Shown: piece by piece, positions 35,801 through 50,800 of the stretch
Numbering within the stretch: position 1 is the stretch's first letter
Layout of the letters: every line of letters starts with the position of its first letter
Source of the DNA: Lutraria lutraria
Taxonomy: Eukaryota; Mollusca; Bivalvia; Venerida; Mactridae
DNA length: 64,000 nucleotides
Direction: 5' to 3'
Assembly: GCA_964023205.1 (NCBI GenBank)
Contig: OZ026840.1
Coordinates: 30,792,199 to 30,856,198, forward strand
Made by a program: the position numbers and the translations under genes
The notes under the pieces: model-generated
The model's input: the letters and a program-made list of their open reading frames with translations, nothing else
What the model was told of the DNA's origin: nothing
Database searches by the model: none

Positions 35801-38800
35801 AAGGCCACCCTGCAAATAAAGGACATTCTTTATAAACCATCACTTATCCCTCAGAACAGAATGACCCCCAAATAAAGGCCACCTATCAGTAAGGCCATAT
35901 TTTGTCTTTCCCGAAGATGGCCTATGTTCACATGTTTGACTCTTTATATATATATATTCCCATGTTTCAGAATTTTTCTGTTAAAAGCCTGGATTTATTC
36001 ACGGAGTTTTTGTTTGATGAGATCCTAGAGTTGATAGATATAGACTGGAGAGGTCCTGGTGATGGTAATCAATGTCGACGTTATCACATCATGCCAAGGT
36101 TTGCCCGGCCATTCCCAGGTGAGCATACATTACAAGGGTGTAAAAGCTATGTATTCTCTGAATAAAATTGAAGTCAATAGTAATTTGTCTATGGTACTTG
36201 ATTTATTTATTAAGACTTCAATAAGCCCGTCCGGCTAGCTCAGTGGTTAGAGTGTTGATCTACTGATCAAGATGTTGTGAGTTCGAACCCCGGGCGAGGC
36301 TCACACTCTCCGTGACAAATTTGACTGAAGATATTACATCCTATGTTAAATTGTCACCCACCTCTGAATTATTTTGGGTAGCTTGGCAGTAGCTTGCGGA
36401 TAGAATGTGGTTAGTACTGGTTAAGGCCTAAATGAAATCCAGGGAAGCTGGTTAGGATAACTGCCCGCCACAATATAACTGGAATTATGTTGAAAATGGC
36501 GTTAAATCAAATAAAACAAACAATAAGACTTCATTTGTTTAATAAAAGCTAGTTATTAGATTGGTGAACATCATTTGTCAAGCAGGCAGCATCACATTGT
36601 TTTTTTGCTCTCTTAATTGAGTTCACATAGAACTATTGCTATAAAGCTTGTTTTAGAAGGAGGGAGTATTTTACCCTAAAGTGGTATTGTATTTGGGTTG
36701 CTATGCCGAAGATCAAAGGTGAATTTCAAGGTCATTGTTGCATATCATGCTAGACATAGGAAATTGATTTACGCTGTTTCGCAGTGTATTTGTTTAATGA
36801 ATAATCTTTATAATATTGTTTGGTTATTTTTTCAGAGAATGGTAAAGAACTCTTGTCTATGAATGATGTATTGTTGTATTTGTTGAAAGCATCAAAACCA
36901 TTAGTGACTGAACAAGGCTTAGAGGAGATGTTCCATCTGGATACAGACAACTGGACAAAATTTGTGGACAGTTTTAGACACATGGTGGTCACTTGTCCTG
37001 GGAAGGTATGTAAATGTGTTTCACGCAAATTTAGGGAATTTGACATTTTGTGGACTTTTTGTTAAGTCACATACTGTCTATATAAGATTTAAATCTTCTA
37101 TTGAAATATGTTCATGTTGGAAGTACTGGTCACAATGAGTTTAATTTTAGATATTTCTTGAATACAAACTGGGCAATATTTGGTACATAAATTTCTTTCT
37201 TTAATTTGACATTGCATCTGATATTATAGCAAAATTATTCTTCAGATAAAAATGTGAATGTGATTTTAACCGTTCATATCTTACTTTTGCTTTGACTTTG
37301 TTTTGGAAAGTGGTCTCAGTCATAGCTTTGTTATCTATTTAATATCAGACCACCGATAAAGAATCTCTCCTCAACCTCTGTCTGGCGACTTGTTTACCTG
37401 ATATATATGCATTTATACTTGTTTACTGTTTTGGTCTGCCAGATGTCCTTTTGGTCAGACAGAATTTTTAAGCTTGTCAGACCAAATGTCTGGCAGATGT
37501 TTTTGCCTTTCGTGAAGTCTGTAATATATGTTATATTTACTGCCATAAGACCACATGTTACAAACTGATCTAAGCAGACACGCTTCTGAATGTATTTCTG
37601 ACACTATTGGCTAAGATGGCAAAAAACCTGATAAAACATTCTAAATCATAATTTTTTCAGAAACCGAGCGCAATACGTATTGATCAGCTTGATAAAGCCG
37701 AGTGTAAGACAAAGGATGGTTATAAATTTCCTATCATTATTCATCACGGTGTACGACCAGCACAGCTAAGTTATGCTGGAGATCCTACGTAAGTCATAGA
37801 ATCATAGAATTCCGTCCACTCCACATGAAATTATGGTTGCATAAATATTATGGATTATATTATACTTATACAAATTTTGTGGGACTCGTTCGGACTGCAT
37901 CAAAGTGTTGTCTTGTATCAGCATTTTCTGTTTAATTGTTACTAGGTGTGTTTTTTCTGCAGATTGGATTATCATGAGGTACTTTGAAACAGGCGGGAGT
38001 AAGCCCATTTTCCATAAATACTTGTTGAATTATGCAGTTTACAGAAGAAATACAAAATATTCTATTCTAGAACTCATCCTCGTTTAGATTTTAAAACATC
38101 TTTCTGCATCGTGACCTCATTTTCTTTCCTTCTTTCCTACAATCAATCACGCCCCTGAAATATTAAAAAAGTTGGCTAGTTTACAAACCAAACTTTCTTT
38201 AATTGTTCAGATATCGTAAGAAGTGGAGAGAGTATATGAAGTATCGTCACCTGTTATGGACGAGATGTAAAGTTGGTGCCAAGGAAAAAGAAAAGCTGGA
38301 CGACTTTGAGGCTGACCTTGAAAAGATTCGCCTGAAATGGTAATTAAAGTACGACCTCCCCAGAGCGGACCTCTCTTGAGCAACAACCTCCCATGATATT
38401 TTTTGTCCACTGCATGATTTAGCAATTAATTTAACCTCTCTAGAGCAACAACCTCTCAACAACAACATAATTTTGTTACTTCCAAAGGATGTTGCTTTGG
38501 AGAGGATGCACTGTAATTTGACTGGAATTACAAACATGTGTCAATATTTACAACACTTTAGTAGAAAAAAAAGTAGAAGTTACAGATCTAGTAGAGAAAA
38601 AAATAGAAGTTACGGATCTAGTAGAGAAAAAAATAGAAGTTACGGATCTAGTAGAGAAAAAAAATAGAAGTTACGAATCTAGTAGAGAAAAAAAAAAGAA
38701 GTTACGGATCTAGTAGAGAAAAAAAAATAGAAGTTACGGATCGCAAAACAAACAATATACTTATGTACATGTATATTCCTTTAATTTTGATCTGCTTTAG

Positions 38801-41800
38801 TTCTGTTGAAGTAATTCTTATTATGGAGTCAGAGAAACTGATACAAAATTATGGAATTAAGATTTTAAGAAATGAAGTGGTAATTATTATGCTGCAATTA
38901 AAAGTGTCTCCACTTGTCTGGTGGACCTTAACCACTCGACCTTGGAGGCAGGTCTAATATTAAGAACATATATTTTGTATAAATTAAAAAGTATATGTAA
39001 TCTTTATATTTACAGTACAATGAAGCGTGAGGTCACAGCAGAGATCGACAGTGAAGGGTTCTTATTGACTGGTATTCGTGCAGATATATGTCAGCATGCC
39101 ATGTTACTTCCAGTATTGATTGAGCATCTAAGATTCCATGAATGCTTATCAGACTTGGAGAATAAAATCAAATACAAATTCCAGGATCGATCGTTATTAC
39201 AGGCGAGGCAAAACTACTCATACATTGTTACAGTAAATCATAGTTACAGTGAATTTGGTTCCCCAATCATATTTTCATTACTCTATTGTAATGGATATAG
39301 TGAAGTATGAATATAATGAAGAATATTTTTTAGTCTTTTGGAATTCACTATAACTATATTCTACTGTATTCTATTGATATTCATGACCGACTGAAAGAAA
39401 AACAGACTTAATTAGTTTCAATTTATTAGGTATTGTCCCCTGTTTCAAACTTTTCCAGTTTCTCCTTATTTAATACAATTTTCATGCGTTAATATGTCTG
39501 TAGTTTAATAAGGATAACCCATTTTGGAATTTCCGAATAAGGATTAGATATGAAATATCAGCTTTACCATTTGTCAGTTTCTGTTTTCCTGGACAATGAC
39601 GTCTTATGCTGGTACAGTATAACCTGGGAACAAAGGCCATCCTTGGGAAATACAAAATGTGACCTTTATTAGCAGGTGACCTTTATTCATAGGTCATTTT
39701 GTTCTAAATGGTATGATGGTTTTCAAAAGAATAGCCTTTGATTTCAAGGTGGCCTTTATTTGGAGGTGGCCGCTAACACAGGTTTGACTATAATATTTAC
39801 CTTTCGTAAAGGCAATGACTGCATAAAATTTTGATATTTCATCAAATTCTGTACTGTTGATCAATATCTCTTCTTAGGCAATGATACTAGTATATACCTT
39901 ATTTAAAAGTAATGACCATATAATAATTATTTTGATATTCCAGCTTGCTTTGACTCACAGTTCCTATAAAGTAAATTATGGCACAAATCCTGATCATGGC
40001 AGAAACTCATTGTCCAATTGTGGCTTTCGTCAAGTCAAGTTTGGTGACTTCAAAATTCATCTACAGCATACTAGAAAGAGAGGTAAGGACATTCAAACTT
40101 GAAGTATGACTCAAGTGTGACATTTTTTCACTGATTTCTTGAATGCTTACCAATGCTCATGCTAATTGTTATTGAATGTTAAGAAATTATCAAAGTTCAA
40201 AGAAAATTTCTCATTAGTCAGTAATCTTGGGCCATTAAAAATTGTTGGGTTTACGGTTACATGACAAATCCTAATTTTTGGTGCTGATCATAATTTTTCT
40301 TACATAAACATCCTAAGTACAATATATTTGGGGATGATACACACTACCAAGTGTGAACATGTATTTGAATGCTGAATGAATAAAGAGTGAACAGAATAAA
40401 AAAAAATGTAAAAAATGTGAATGCTTTAGGAAGGGGAAAAAAATTGCAACCTTCCTTTCCTATTTCTTTTGGTTAAGTTACTGTAAACATAGATAAATTT
40501 TATTAGTCTTATTAAGTTCTGGCCAAATTTTATAATCACGTTAACTTATTCTTTCTCAAGATCAATTGATCATTTGATATTCGTCGATATTTGTCAGGGC
40601 ACTCTTAGATGATAAAAATGTTTTTGGTCTGTGCGACTATTTAATGCCTAATTACTCCCAGAATGCACTAAGCTCTCTTGTGAACACAGGTTTCCAGGCA
40701 TGTGACCAACCCGCATTATAATGTATCGATTAAATTTTCAACAAAATCAGAAATGGAGCCGATTTGGTTTCGATATGTTGCCTCACGCCTGGCACCTGTG
40801 ATTGTAAAAGGTATAATGTTTTATTTCAGGGTTAAATATTCTACTGAAGATTATGGCTAAGATGGGACACAAGGATGAAGTGAGGTCAGAGATACCACAC
40901 AATGAAAGACTGGAGTTCCTTGGTGACGCTGTGGTAGAATTTATTACCAGGTAATTTTAAGAGAGACAGATCTATGTATTTTAAGGCAGTCAGAATTGAA
41001 AAAGCTCTGAAATAAGTCTGGGGGAACTGGAGCATAAAAGTCACTAGCAGTGTTTCGTAATTTGATATTTTAACCAATATTTGAAATATTTTTCGGAAAT
41101 AAAAATAGTAGCAATTCATTATCTTATTTAAATGGAAAGCTTTTGTGTTGTTGTTGATATCATGAGTTATAAATAAATATTTAAATTAGCTATTAAATCA
41201 ATGTGTATTAAGACATCATTTATTCCCCTCAAAGTACAAAAAAGACAATATTGTGTAGAGGCTCAGGTTACTATTATTGATGTTATGTATAACTATTCTA
41301 CTTATCATGTTATTTTATGATTTTAATTATTTCTATATTACAGTACTCATTTATTCAACATGTTTCCACAAGCATCAGAAGGTGAATTAACATTGTACAG
41401 AGGTTCTCTCGTCCAAAACGCTCATCTTGCTGTGTTAGCTGATGTAAGTAATTTGTCCTTGATCCTCCTTATACTACAGGGGTCTGACTTGATACAAGGG
41501 CTTCATAGTGTTTCACAATTGTACCGCAGTATATCGAGATACAAAGTGACTGTACCATGGTATATACCATGTATACTGTCTTTAAAGGAAAAAAGTACAC
41601 ATGTAATTTAAGATGTGAGAAATTGAATTAAAAAACAAACAGTTGCAATAAAGAATTGAGATTATTTGACTAGGTTTGTAATAAAAACACAGCAGTTGTC
41701 TATATACAGTGCAACCTCTGTAGAGTAACACCCTTTGGGAGCTGTAAATATTGGCTGTTGTTTAAAGGTTCTTGCTCTACAGAGGTTAAATTTATAGTTA

Positions 41801-44800
41801 ATATCACCTTAGGGAAATTTTGAAGGCATTGTTATAGAGAGGTTGTTGTTCTACAGAGGGCCGCTCTGGAGAGGTTTTACTGTAGATTGTTTTTGTCAGT
41901 TTGGTAATGTCTGCCATGTCTGTATTAAAGTCCGAGTATAGGAATGCTTGGATTTATACTAAAATGAAGAAGTCAAGAGTCTATCTAATGGGTTTATAAT
42001 ATAACTACAAAAAACTGGTTCACACAATCAGTACCATGGTAGAGTATTTATTTCATGAATACAGTTTACTTGTAACTTTGTATATAGACAGTCCTACTCA
42101 CTAAGTACTGTGTTACGCTGATTTCTGTGGAATATTTAATTTTGTGGGTAAGCTTATCAAAATTAAATACCCACATTTTCTTATAGTTAATCACCGAGAG
42201 ATGAGAACTGACACATTAATGCTTTTTCAAAAACCTAATCCCCAGTGAAAAAGGACAAGGAACATGTTGATGACCTGATGTGTATTGTTGGCAATGTCCA
42301 TTAAACAAAGAGAAACCTTCCATTTTTAATGACGACTTTACCAGTGACTTCAACAACAATATTGAAAAATTGGACTGATACATTATTTACCTAGATAGAG
42401 ATATGTTATGTAGTATACATGAATAAAGATGCTCCATCTCATGTTATATTTCAGAAACTAAGATTACAAGATTTTCTACTGTACGCCCATGGTCCTGATT
42501 TATGTCATGATAGTAACTTGAAACATGCTATGGCTAACTGCTTTGAGGCATTTTTAGGTGAGTATCTCAATTGAGTTCTAAAGCTTGCCAACATCCCATG
42601 GGTGAATTGAAAGACTTTACTTGGAATTTTTAGTTTTAGAATGTTTTTTAAGCTCAGCTTGTTGTAAGTTTTGCTGTGGCTACAATACTGATAATTAACA
42701 TTCAAAGTACTCACAGCATACTTAAAGTACTGTGGTTTCATTTATTTTCGTTGGGCTCAATATTCGTGGTTTTTACTAAAATGGCTGTTTTGTGGGGACG
42801 TAAATTCGTGGATTATGAGTTTTGAAGAAAATACCATAATCATTTTCTGTTGTTTTCTTCAATAAAATAACCTTATCATTTAAGATAAATACAGATAATT
42901 TACTCTCATGCGTCAAAAGTTATACAATATCTTGGCATATTGGGCCTTGGTATCTTAAAATCTTGGCATTCATATTCGTGGGGATTTGAAGTTGTGGATG
43001 ATCAGACCCACGAAAAAAAAAAATTAAATCCCTAACGAAAATTAATGATTCTACAGTATAAAAGGTACAGATCCAGTACATAATTCTTCCCTTACAGTAT
43101 AAAATTGATTTTGGTGTTGTTAAGTAATAAATGATAATTGGTTGATAATTTATTAATATCCAGGTGCATTGTTCATGGATGGTGGAATTGAATTGGCAGA
43201 CAAAGTGTTTTCTGAGAATTTATTCCATGAAGAGGACTTGTTAGATACCTGGATGAATACACCATCCCACCCACTTATCTCTGATGAACCAAATGGTGAC
43301 AGACACTGGATAGAACAAAGTCCTGTATTACAGGTAGTTGAAAAACAAAATAAAAAGCAATAGTACATTATTTATGTCTCCTAATAGGGTTAGGTTTCCT
43401 TAAAGTTTTTATTCTTTAAAGATACCATTTAATCTAGGGGAGTGCTTTTTTAACATGTTCCTAGTTTTTGCCTCTTTGACGATTATTGAAGTAATTTAGC
43501 AAAACATTGAATCTGTTGAGATAATCTGAGAGTTATTCTCCTCAAATGCTCATTGAATAAATCTCAATGCAGCACAATTATCTGTAGAATTACTGGTAAT
43601 AATATCTGTCCAATTATTCTACTTTTAGAGTGGTTTCAGATTTCATTCCACCTATTCTGTATGTTGTCATTCTGCACCATTGACAAAAATTTCTTCTCTT
43701 ATCAGCAACTAATCACACCCATATTATTCTAGAACTATTACGGTATTTGAAAAAATATTTATTTTCGCTCTTTACATTCTTTAACTTTATACTTTTGGTA
43801 TTGTATAATTATGTCATTCTATCAATTTTATTTCATGCTTTTGTCTTACTTAAACTATTATTTCAGAATTAATATTTGGAAATAATTATTTTGCTCTTGG
43901 CATGGTGTCATTTGATAAATTTCATTTCATTATATTTTTCCTATTTAGGCCATGTTATAGAGATGTTATTGTATTTTCAGAAATTAAGACATTTTGAAGA
44001 TGATGTTGGTTATGAATTCACACATATACGTCTGCTCGCCAAAGCATTCACACAAAGAAATGTCGGTTACAATAACCTTACATTGTAAGTAATTTAAATC
44101 AGACAGCTGAGTTGTAAAGTGTACTAACATCCATTTGTTATTTCAATAACTTAAAACAGTAATGCAATGATAGTAAGCATTTCTTGAGTTTTATTGTTTT
44201 AATTACCGGTAATACACAGTTCCCACAACTACAATATTTACCTCCCTTGTTTTGAATTGGCAGCCATCTTGAAAGTCAAAATTCTTATGTGTTTAATAGA
44301 CAAAAAGAAGAAAAAAGTAGTTATTAAACAACTCAATTTACAAAATATAACTTAATCATGAAGTTGGAAAAACCATAAGCATATCAGGTTTAAGAAAATG
44401 TAGTTGTCACATATGAATATCCTATATTTAGAATTATCAAAACAAAAATATAAATATCTTCTATCAATGCTTGTCAAGTTAGCCTTTCAAGATGGCCACC
44501 AAGGGAGGTAAATATTGTAGATGTGGGAACTATGTATTTCAATATAAATAAATATTCAGTTTTACACCAATTTTGGGGTGAAAAAAAATCTGGTGTGTGG
44601 GAAATGTAATTATTTTTTGTCCCAACTTTATCCCTACATATTTAAATGTAAAATAACATGGATTGTGGGAATCATATTTGAAAGGCATCTTATCTCAATT
44701 GAAAGACGGAAGCAGAGCAAATAGTGTTTGAAACTATTACAAATTTTGACAACACTGTAGTATAGTTTTTCTTCACTGGGGTTTAATGTCATACAGTCAG

Positions 44801-47800
44801 TGTCACTTTGGCGACTTTTCCTGCTATAATGATGTACCACTAACCTTTCGTAAGCTAGCTAGATAGCTTGCTGTTATATGAAATTGTCTGGTGGCTAGTG
44901 ATAACTAGTCAGAGACCATACCACTTATCCACCTAACCTCTCCCCCTGTAGTATTGATGGTTGATGAATCTTTTATTTATTTTTTTCTTACAATTTAGTG
45001 GACATAATCAACGCCTTGAGTTCCTGGGAGATACAGTCATGCAGCTTATATGTTCAGAATATCTCTTCAGACATTTCCCTGACCATCATGAAGGTCATCT
45101 CACGGTAAGTTTATTGTTGTTGTTACCATGGCAACAAAATAACAGCAATAAGAACAATATTGATATCAACTTGATCATTTTTATACGCCCGTTTTTCAAA
45201 CAAGTCGTATTATGGAAACACCCATGGCAGGCAGACGGCATCCACAACGGTGTCCGCTCTCTAATTCAAACAGTTTTATTCGTATCCACACTTAACTTGA
45301 TGGAAATGTTTTTGGCCATGAGATCTCGGTCAAGTCGATAAACAGCCCAGTCGGCTCAGGCACTTCTGAGTTATGCCCCTTGACAGGAGTATTTTGTGAT
45401 CTGGCACTCTTATTATCCACTGAGGAAGTCATCAGTGATTACGTACATTATATAATAATTTACAAAGATAGTGTGTTCATCAGAGGTGTATAATTTGGTT
45501 AATAGAAATTTTATTGTACATGACTATAGTCAGCTGGACTGCTTCCTCATACATTGTAATGTGTCTGGTCACAAGTAGGATTCAAATTGGCCATAGCTCG
45601 AGACCATAACCACTCGATCACAAATACTCCTTTATTTATTTTCTATTCTTCACATCAAACAATATAGAAGACTGGTTATTTATCTCAATGCAATTACAGT
45701 TGTTACGCAGCTCTCTAGTCAACAATAAGACACAGGCTACAGTGGCTGCTGAGTTGGGTATGCCAGATTTTGTGATAAAAGCAAACATGACTAAAGTTGA
45801 TGAGAAGTCCCAGGCTTCTGCAGATCTTAAAACCAAAGAAAAGGCTGATTTGCTTGAAGGTATGTTTGTAAATACGTGCTCTGAAAGAAATATTGGTGAA
45901 TAATTTATTAGCAAATTTTAAAAAAAATTCAAATTTTCTTGCAAATACTTTTTGATGAAATTGATATGAGGGTTGCCCATTCTGCTCAAATGTTGATTGA
46001 GCAAATGCAATTTCATCACAGTTTCCTATATAATTACCTTTAGGAATTTCCATTTATAGAACAGTTTCCGGTTGTAATAATGTTTAGCTACAAAAAAGTG
46101 TCTCCCTTCTGATCAGTGACCAATTACACCATAGATCTATAACACGCCAATTTGTCAAGACGCATTTTCCCCAAAGTTGGATAAACTATGCATGGGCATA
46201 ATATTTCAGCTTAGTTTGCTAAGCATTAAAATCGCACTGGCATCTTGAAATATGGCTTTTGATTCGGGAACCATGTTGAAATAGACCTTTTCTTGCTCTT
46301 TAAGTTGAACATTCAATATTCTCTGGATGATTATGAAGCACATATTTTGTAATAGTTTCGTGATAGTTCGGCACTCATGTAATATAATGGAATGATCTAT
46401 ATTTCAGCTCTACTTGGTTCCTTGTTGGTTGACGGTGGTCTTGACCCATGTAAAGCTCTTATTGAAGTATGCTTCTTGCCCAGACTACAGGTAAGTACAT
46501 AGTTTTACAGTAAAACACAACGATGAATTAAAGTTGTACTATAAAACAAAACAGTTACTATAAAAGAGTAGAGACATAGATGCCCATTTCTCCTCTATCT
46601 TCTCTCCCCCTCTCTCTGGGGGCAGCACTGAAATGGCCATAGCTGTTGGAATGTGCCATTAAACAACAGATAAAAAAATAAGATCTTAATTGTATGTAAT
46701 AAATTATTCTTTTATGTATTACTTTGGTTTAATCAAAGATCGCCTCAAACATACCCAAAAAAAGTTCTGATGTAGTTAGTAATACTAATATAAAGTTTTT
46801 GCACCATACTACTTACCAGTGATGCATCTAGCAAAAGTTGTAACGATGCTCGGAGCAAAGTACACAATATCATATCAGAGCTAGTCGCTGCTATAGAAGG
46901 AAAAAAAACCTGCTTCAAGAGATACAGTGAAATATGGGTATAATTTCTGTTATATATAAGGGGTTCCATGAATTCACTATATCCATGATCTACTGTAGTG
47001 TGTCACATATCTGTATTCTGATAGAATATAATGTATTACAGGACTTTATTCTGGATCAAGAATGGAATGATCCAAAGTCAGAATTACAGCAGTGCTGTCT
47101 TACATTACGTGAAATCAACGATGAGACGCCAGACATACCTGTATACAAGTAAGTCTTTTTAACGAGTATTTCAATACATTAAGAAGTCATCACTTGAACA
47201 TAGGTACTGCAACAATCAATTGTTGGGCAGAAAATCAATTGTCGCTATTTTCATTACGTATGTGTAGTATAATTACTAGTATTGTATCATTTGAAGTATA
47301 TTTTTGGTTTAGTACATTAGATCAATAGACTGTTGAAGTAAATTTCTTCTTGCATGTTCAAAATTTATTTTTTGTGCAAATGGGTTTCAGCCCATTTGCA
47401 TTAATATTGCAATACCTAATTAAATGACCTTTGTTTCTAAGAAATGTGGAAAGTTTGATAGCATGCATAGTTAAGTCATGTTTTTCTGCATTGGATACAT
47501 GTACATTTTGTATTTGGGTAATTCTTCATTCTTCGCCAAATTTAATTTCCATCAAGATAAGTTAGAAATTAAACGCAGATCTTACGAATCGTCAAACGAA
47601 GATCGGAAGTTTGGAGTATCTGATCAATATCCCTGGCCATTCGGGATCGCAGAAAAAAACTAGTTCCAGCGCTTATTGAAGCTAAGCGTAATAACAAAAC
47701 CGCAAAATTGGTGTACGACAAATTGTACATTAACGGTCAAATGTTTACTGCTGACAATGCATCTACTCAATAATGATAACTCCAGATAGGACGCTCACAC

Positions 47801-50800
47801 AAATAAATTATCGTTCTTACTTTGGAATGTCAACGGAATAAGCAAAAAACTTGATGACTGTGACTTTATAAACTTTGTTTCGGATTACGATATACTTCTT
47901 TTTACAGAAACCTGGATATCGCAACATTCTAATGTTAATCTAAATGGGTATAAACATTTCACATGTGCTAGACCAAAATTTAATCGTTCGGCTAGGTGCA
48001 ATAGTGGTGGTATAATTGTATATTATAAAGAAATTTATCACAACTATCTACAGCTCATTAGCATAAATAATAATGGTATTTTGTGGTTTAAACTTAGCAA
48101 AGATTTTACTGGTTATGAAAATGATACGTATTTCTGTGTCTGTTATATACCACCCGAAAACTCTTCTGTATACACAAATATTAAATCTCCAATGTTTAAT
48201 GGTGATTACTTTGATGTATTGAACCGTGATATTATGCGTTATAATGATTTAGGAATGGTATATGTTACTGGTGATTTTAATACACACACGGGATTGTTGC
48301 CTGACTTTGTATCTAATATTCAGTTAGACCGTTTTGTGGACTTACCTATGGATGATGAAGTATTGTATACTTTGCCTGTACGGAAAAATAATGATGTGTG
48401 TATAAATCCGTTCGGCCAACATTTATTAAATCTTTGTAAATGTAATGATTTATGTATTGTAAATGGCAGATAAGAACAAGGAAATTTTACTTTTAATTCT
48501 TTGCACAGAAATAAACATATTGCCAGTGCAGTAGACTATTTAATTTCAATTAAAAATAATTTCACTATGTTTCAAATATGTGTGTACTTGATATGAATGA
48601 ATTTTCAGATCATTGTCCTATTGTTTTTACATTGTCTTGCTTTCAACATACTTTGTTAAATACTGACAGTAGTTGTAATGTTGATAAAATTACATGGGAT
48701 AGTAGTAGAAAAACTGACTTTATTTCTAGTCTTGAACAGAATAGACATATATTTGATGATATTTCAAATAAGTTAACTGTATGTAATAATGAATCTGACA
48801 TAAATCAATGTATACAACAGTTCTCTAGTATAATACATGATATCTCATTCAAATTATTTGGTAAGACGTATGTTCAGAATAGTAAATCATCTTCGCATAG
48901 TAAGAAGAAATCTGTTTGGTCTAATGATGATTGTAGATTGGCTAAATCAGTATTCCTTGATGCTAAAAGAAGGTATAAAAATGATCCATCAAATTGTAAT
49001 AAAGTATCTTTTCTTCAGGCTCGGGTATCGTTTGCTAAAACCAAGCGGAAATGTAAGAAATCGTTTAATTGTAATGAGGGAGTAAAATTGTCATCTTTGT
49101 GTAAATCTTCTCCCAGAAAATGTTGGAAATATATCAATAAATTTAAAAATAATTCATTACGTTCAAGCAATGTCGGAATTGATGATTTTATTAAGCATTT
49201 TGAAACTATTTCTAACACGCCTCATTGTGACTTTAGTAATAATATAATTTAATATACACAGTCTCGTGAAAATCCATTATTCATTAATCAATTAGATGTG
49301 CCTATTACAGTAGATGAAATTGTTAAAACTTTAAAGAACCTAAAACGTAATAAAACTTGCGATCTGGATGGTAATTTTGCCGATTTTTTTATTGATGCTA
49401 GTGATTTTATTTCTCTGTATCTTAGTGTTTTATTTAACAGAATCTTTGACTCTGGTATCTATCCAGAGCAATGGTCTTAAGGAGCTATCATACCGATTTT
49501 TAAAAAAGGTGATGCTACATGTCCTGCAAATTACAGGGGAATCACCATAATAAATGTTTTAGCTAAAATATTTTCTCTACTTTTACGTAACAGAATAAAC
49601 AAATGGTCTGAGGATAATATTATTTTCAATGATTGTCAATATGGATTTCGTGACAACAGGTCAACATCTGATGCTATATTTATTCTACACAGTGTAATAC
49701 AAAAAAATACTACAAAAAAATAAGAAACTATGGTGTGTCTTTATTGATTACGAACGCGCTTTCGATACAGTTATTAGGGATGCTTTATGGGTAAAATTAT
49801 TGAACTCGGGTCTGAGTTGTAAAATGTTAAATATTTTGAAAAGTATTTATAGTGATGTTAAATCATGTGTGAAACTTTCTAACCATATGAATATGTCTGA
49901 TTTTTTCGACGTATCATTAGGTCTAAAACAAGGTGAACCATTATCGCCATTATTGTTTATTCTATTCATTAATGATATTACCAGTGTAATAGATTATAAC
50001 ACGTTATCTGAGAATGATACTGAGTTGTTATCAAGATATTTAATCCTTTCTGCTGATGATATCATCACCACAAATCCTAACAGTCTACAGTCACAAATTG
50101 ATAACATTTTTTATTATTCCAATCGATGGGGTCTTAAAATAAACGTTAAAAAAAACTAAAGTTTGTATTTTTGAAAAACGAAAACAATTACACGATGAGC
50201 AATTCTACATAAATAGGGAGAAAATTGATATCGTAGATAGTTTTGTATATTTGGGTATACTCTTTACAAGTAATGGGTCTTTAAAAGGCGCTGTAAAAAC
50301 ATTGTCCGACCAAGCATTGAAAGCGTATCATAATTTGACATCACTTTTTGACAGGGTTAATCTCACTGTAAAAACTAAATTCTATTTGTTTGACACTTTA
50401 GTTGTACCTATTCTTTTGTATGGGGCTGAAATATGGGGAGTATATAATTATAAAGAAATAGATAAATTACATATAAGATTTTGTAAGCGAATTTTAGGTG
50501 TTCATAAACATACACCGAACTATGCAGCTCTTGGAGAACTTGGTAGGTTTCCTTTGTATGTCATTGCTAAAGAAAGTTCTTTAAAATTGTGGTTAAGAAT
50601 TATGAAAAATCCAAATTCACAATTGTATGAAATCTACCAAAGTCAATGTAATATAAATAACAGTAATTCTTGGGCTTACAAACTGAATAGGACTATTGAC
50701 AATTTAGGCTGTACACATGCATATTATAATTTTAATCCTAATGTCAATTATTATCTTCAGTTTAAAGTTAAACTGGGAGACCAGTTCATTCAAGAATGGC

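Larger units (their letters stand above)
31859..38339 (+). other. DROSHA: DROSHA coding exons 8-17: central (PAZ/platform-like) domain
   Basis: Exons: 31859-32021, 32768-32919, 33441-33521, 34093-34179, 34864-34950, 35475-35546, 35971-36118, 36836-37005, 37661-37788, 38211-38339. Recognisable conserved blocks include [60 protein letters not shown] and [11 protein letters not shown]. The Cys-x-Cys and His in the second block match the zinc-binding part of the human central domain. Exon 9 begins with an Asp/His/Ser-rich insert ([16 protein letters not shown]) before the conserved part. This domain packs against the RNase III core and contacts the basal junction of the pri-miRNA. Confidence 0.94.
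39016..43333 (+). other. DROSHA: DROSHA coding exons 18-23: RNase IIIa domain
   Basis: Exons: 39016-39202, 39944-40082, 40830-40950, 41344-41443, 42455-42557, 43164-43333. The first signature [15 protein letters not shown] lies at about residues 1228-1242 with E1233 and D1237 by my numbering. The second acidic site is in [19 protein letters not shown] (E1309). These are the metal-binding residues of class 2 RNase III, so the domain should be active; in human Drosha RIIIDa cuts the 3' strand. Exon 18 ends in a GC donor. Confidence 0.95.
43981..46490 (+). other. DROSHA: DROSHA coding exons 24-27: RNase IIIb domain
   Basis: Exons: 43981-44084, 44999-45104, 45700-45859, 46408-46490. [16 protein letters not shown] carries E1411 and D1415 and is followed by the very conserved [13 protein letters not shown] and [13 protein letters not shown]. 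The second catalytic acid is in [17 protein letters not shown] (E1492), spanning the exon 26/27 junction. All catalytic positions are present. RIIIDb cuts the 5' strand of the hairpin in the human enzyme. Confidence 0.95.

Noticed and set aside
36222..36300. tRNA gene
   Set aside because: A and B boxes are present, but a SINE body and tail follow directly and the acceptor stem does not pair as in a functional tRNA.
38473..38667. RS-repeat protein gene
   Set aside because: The frame is produced by the end of a MITE plus an intronic minisatellite within DROSHA.
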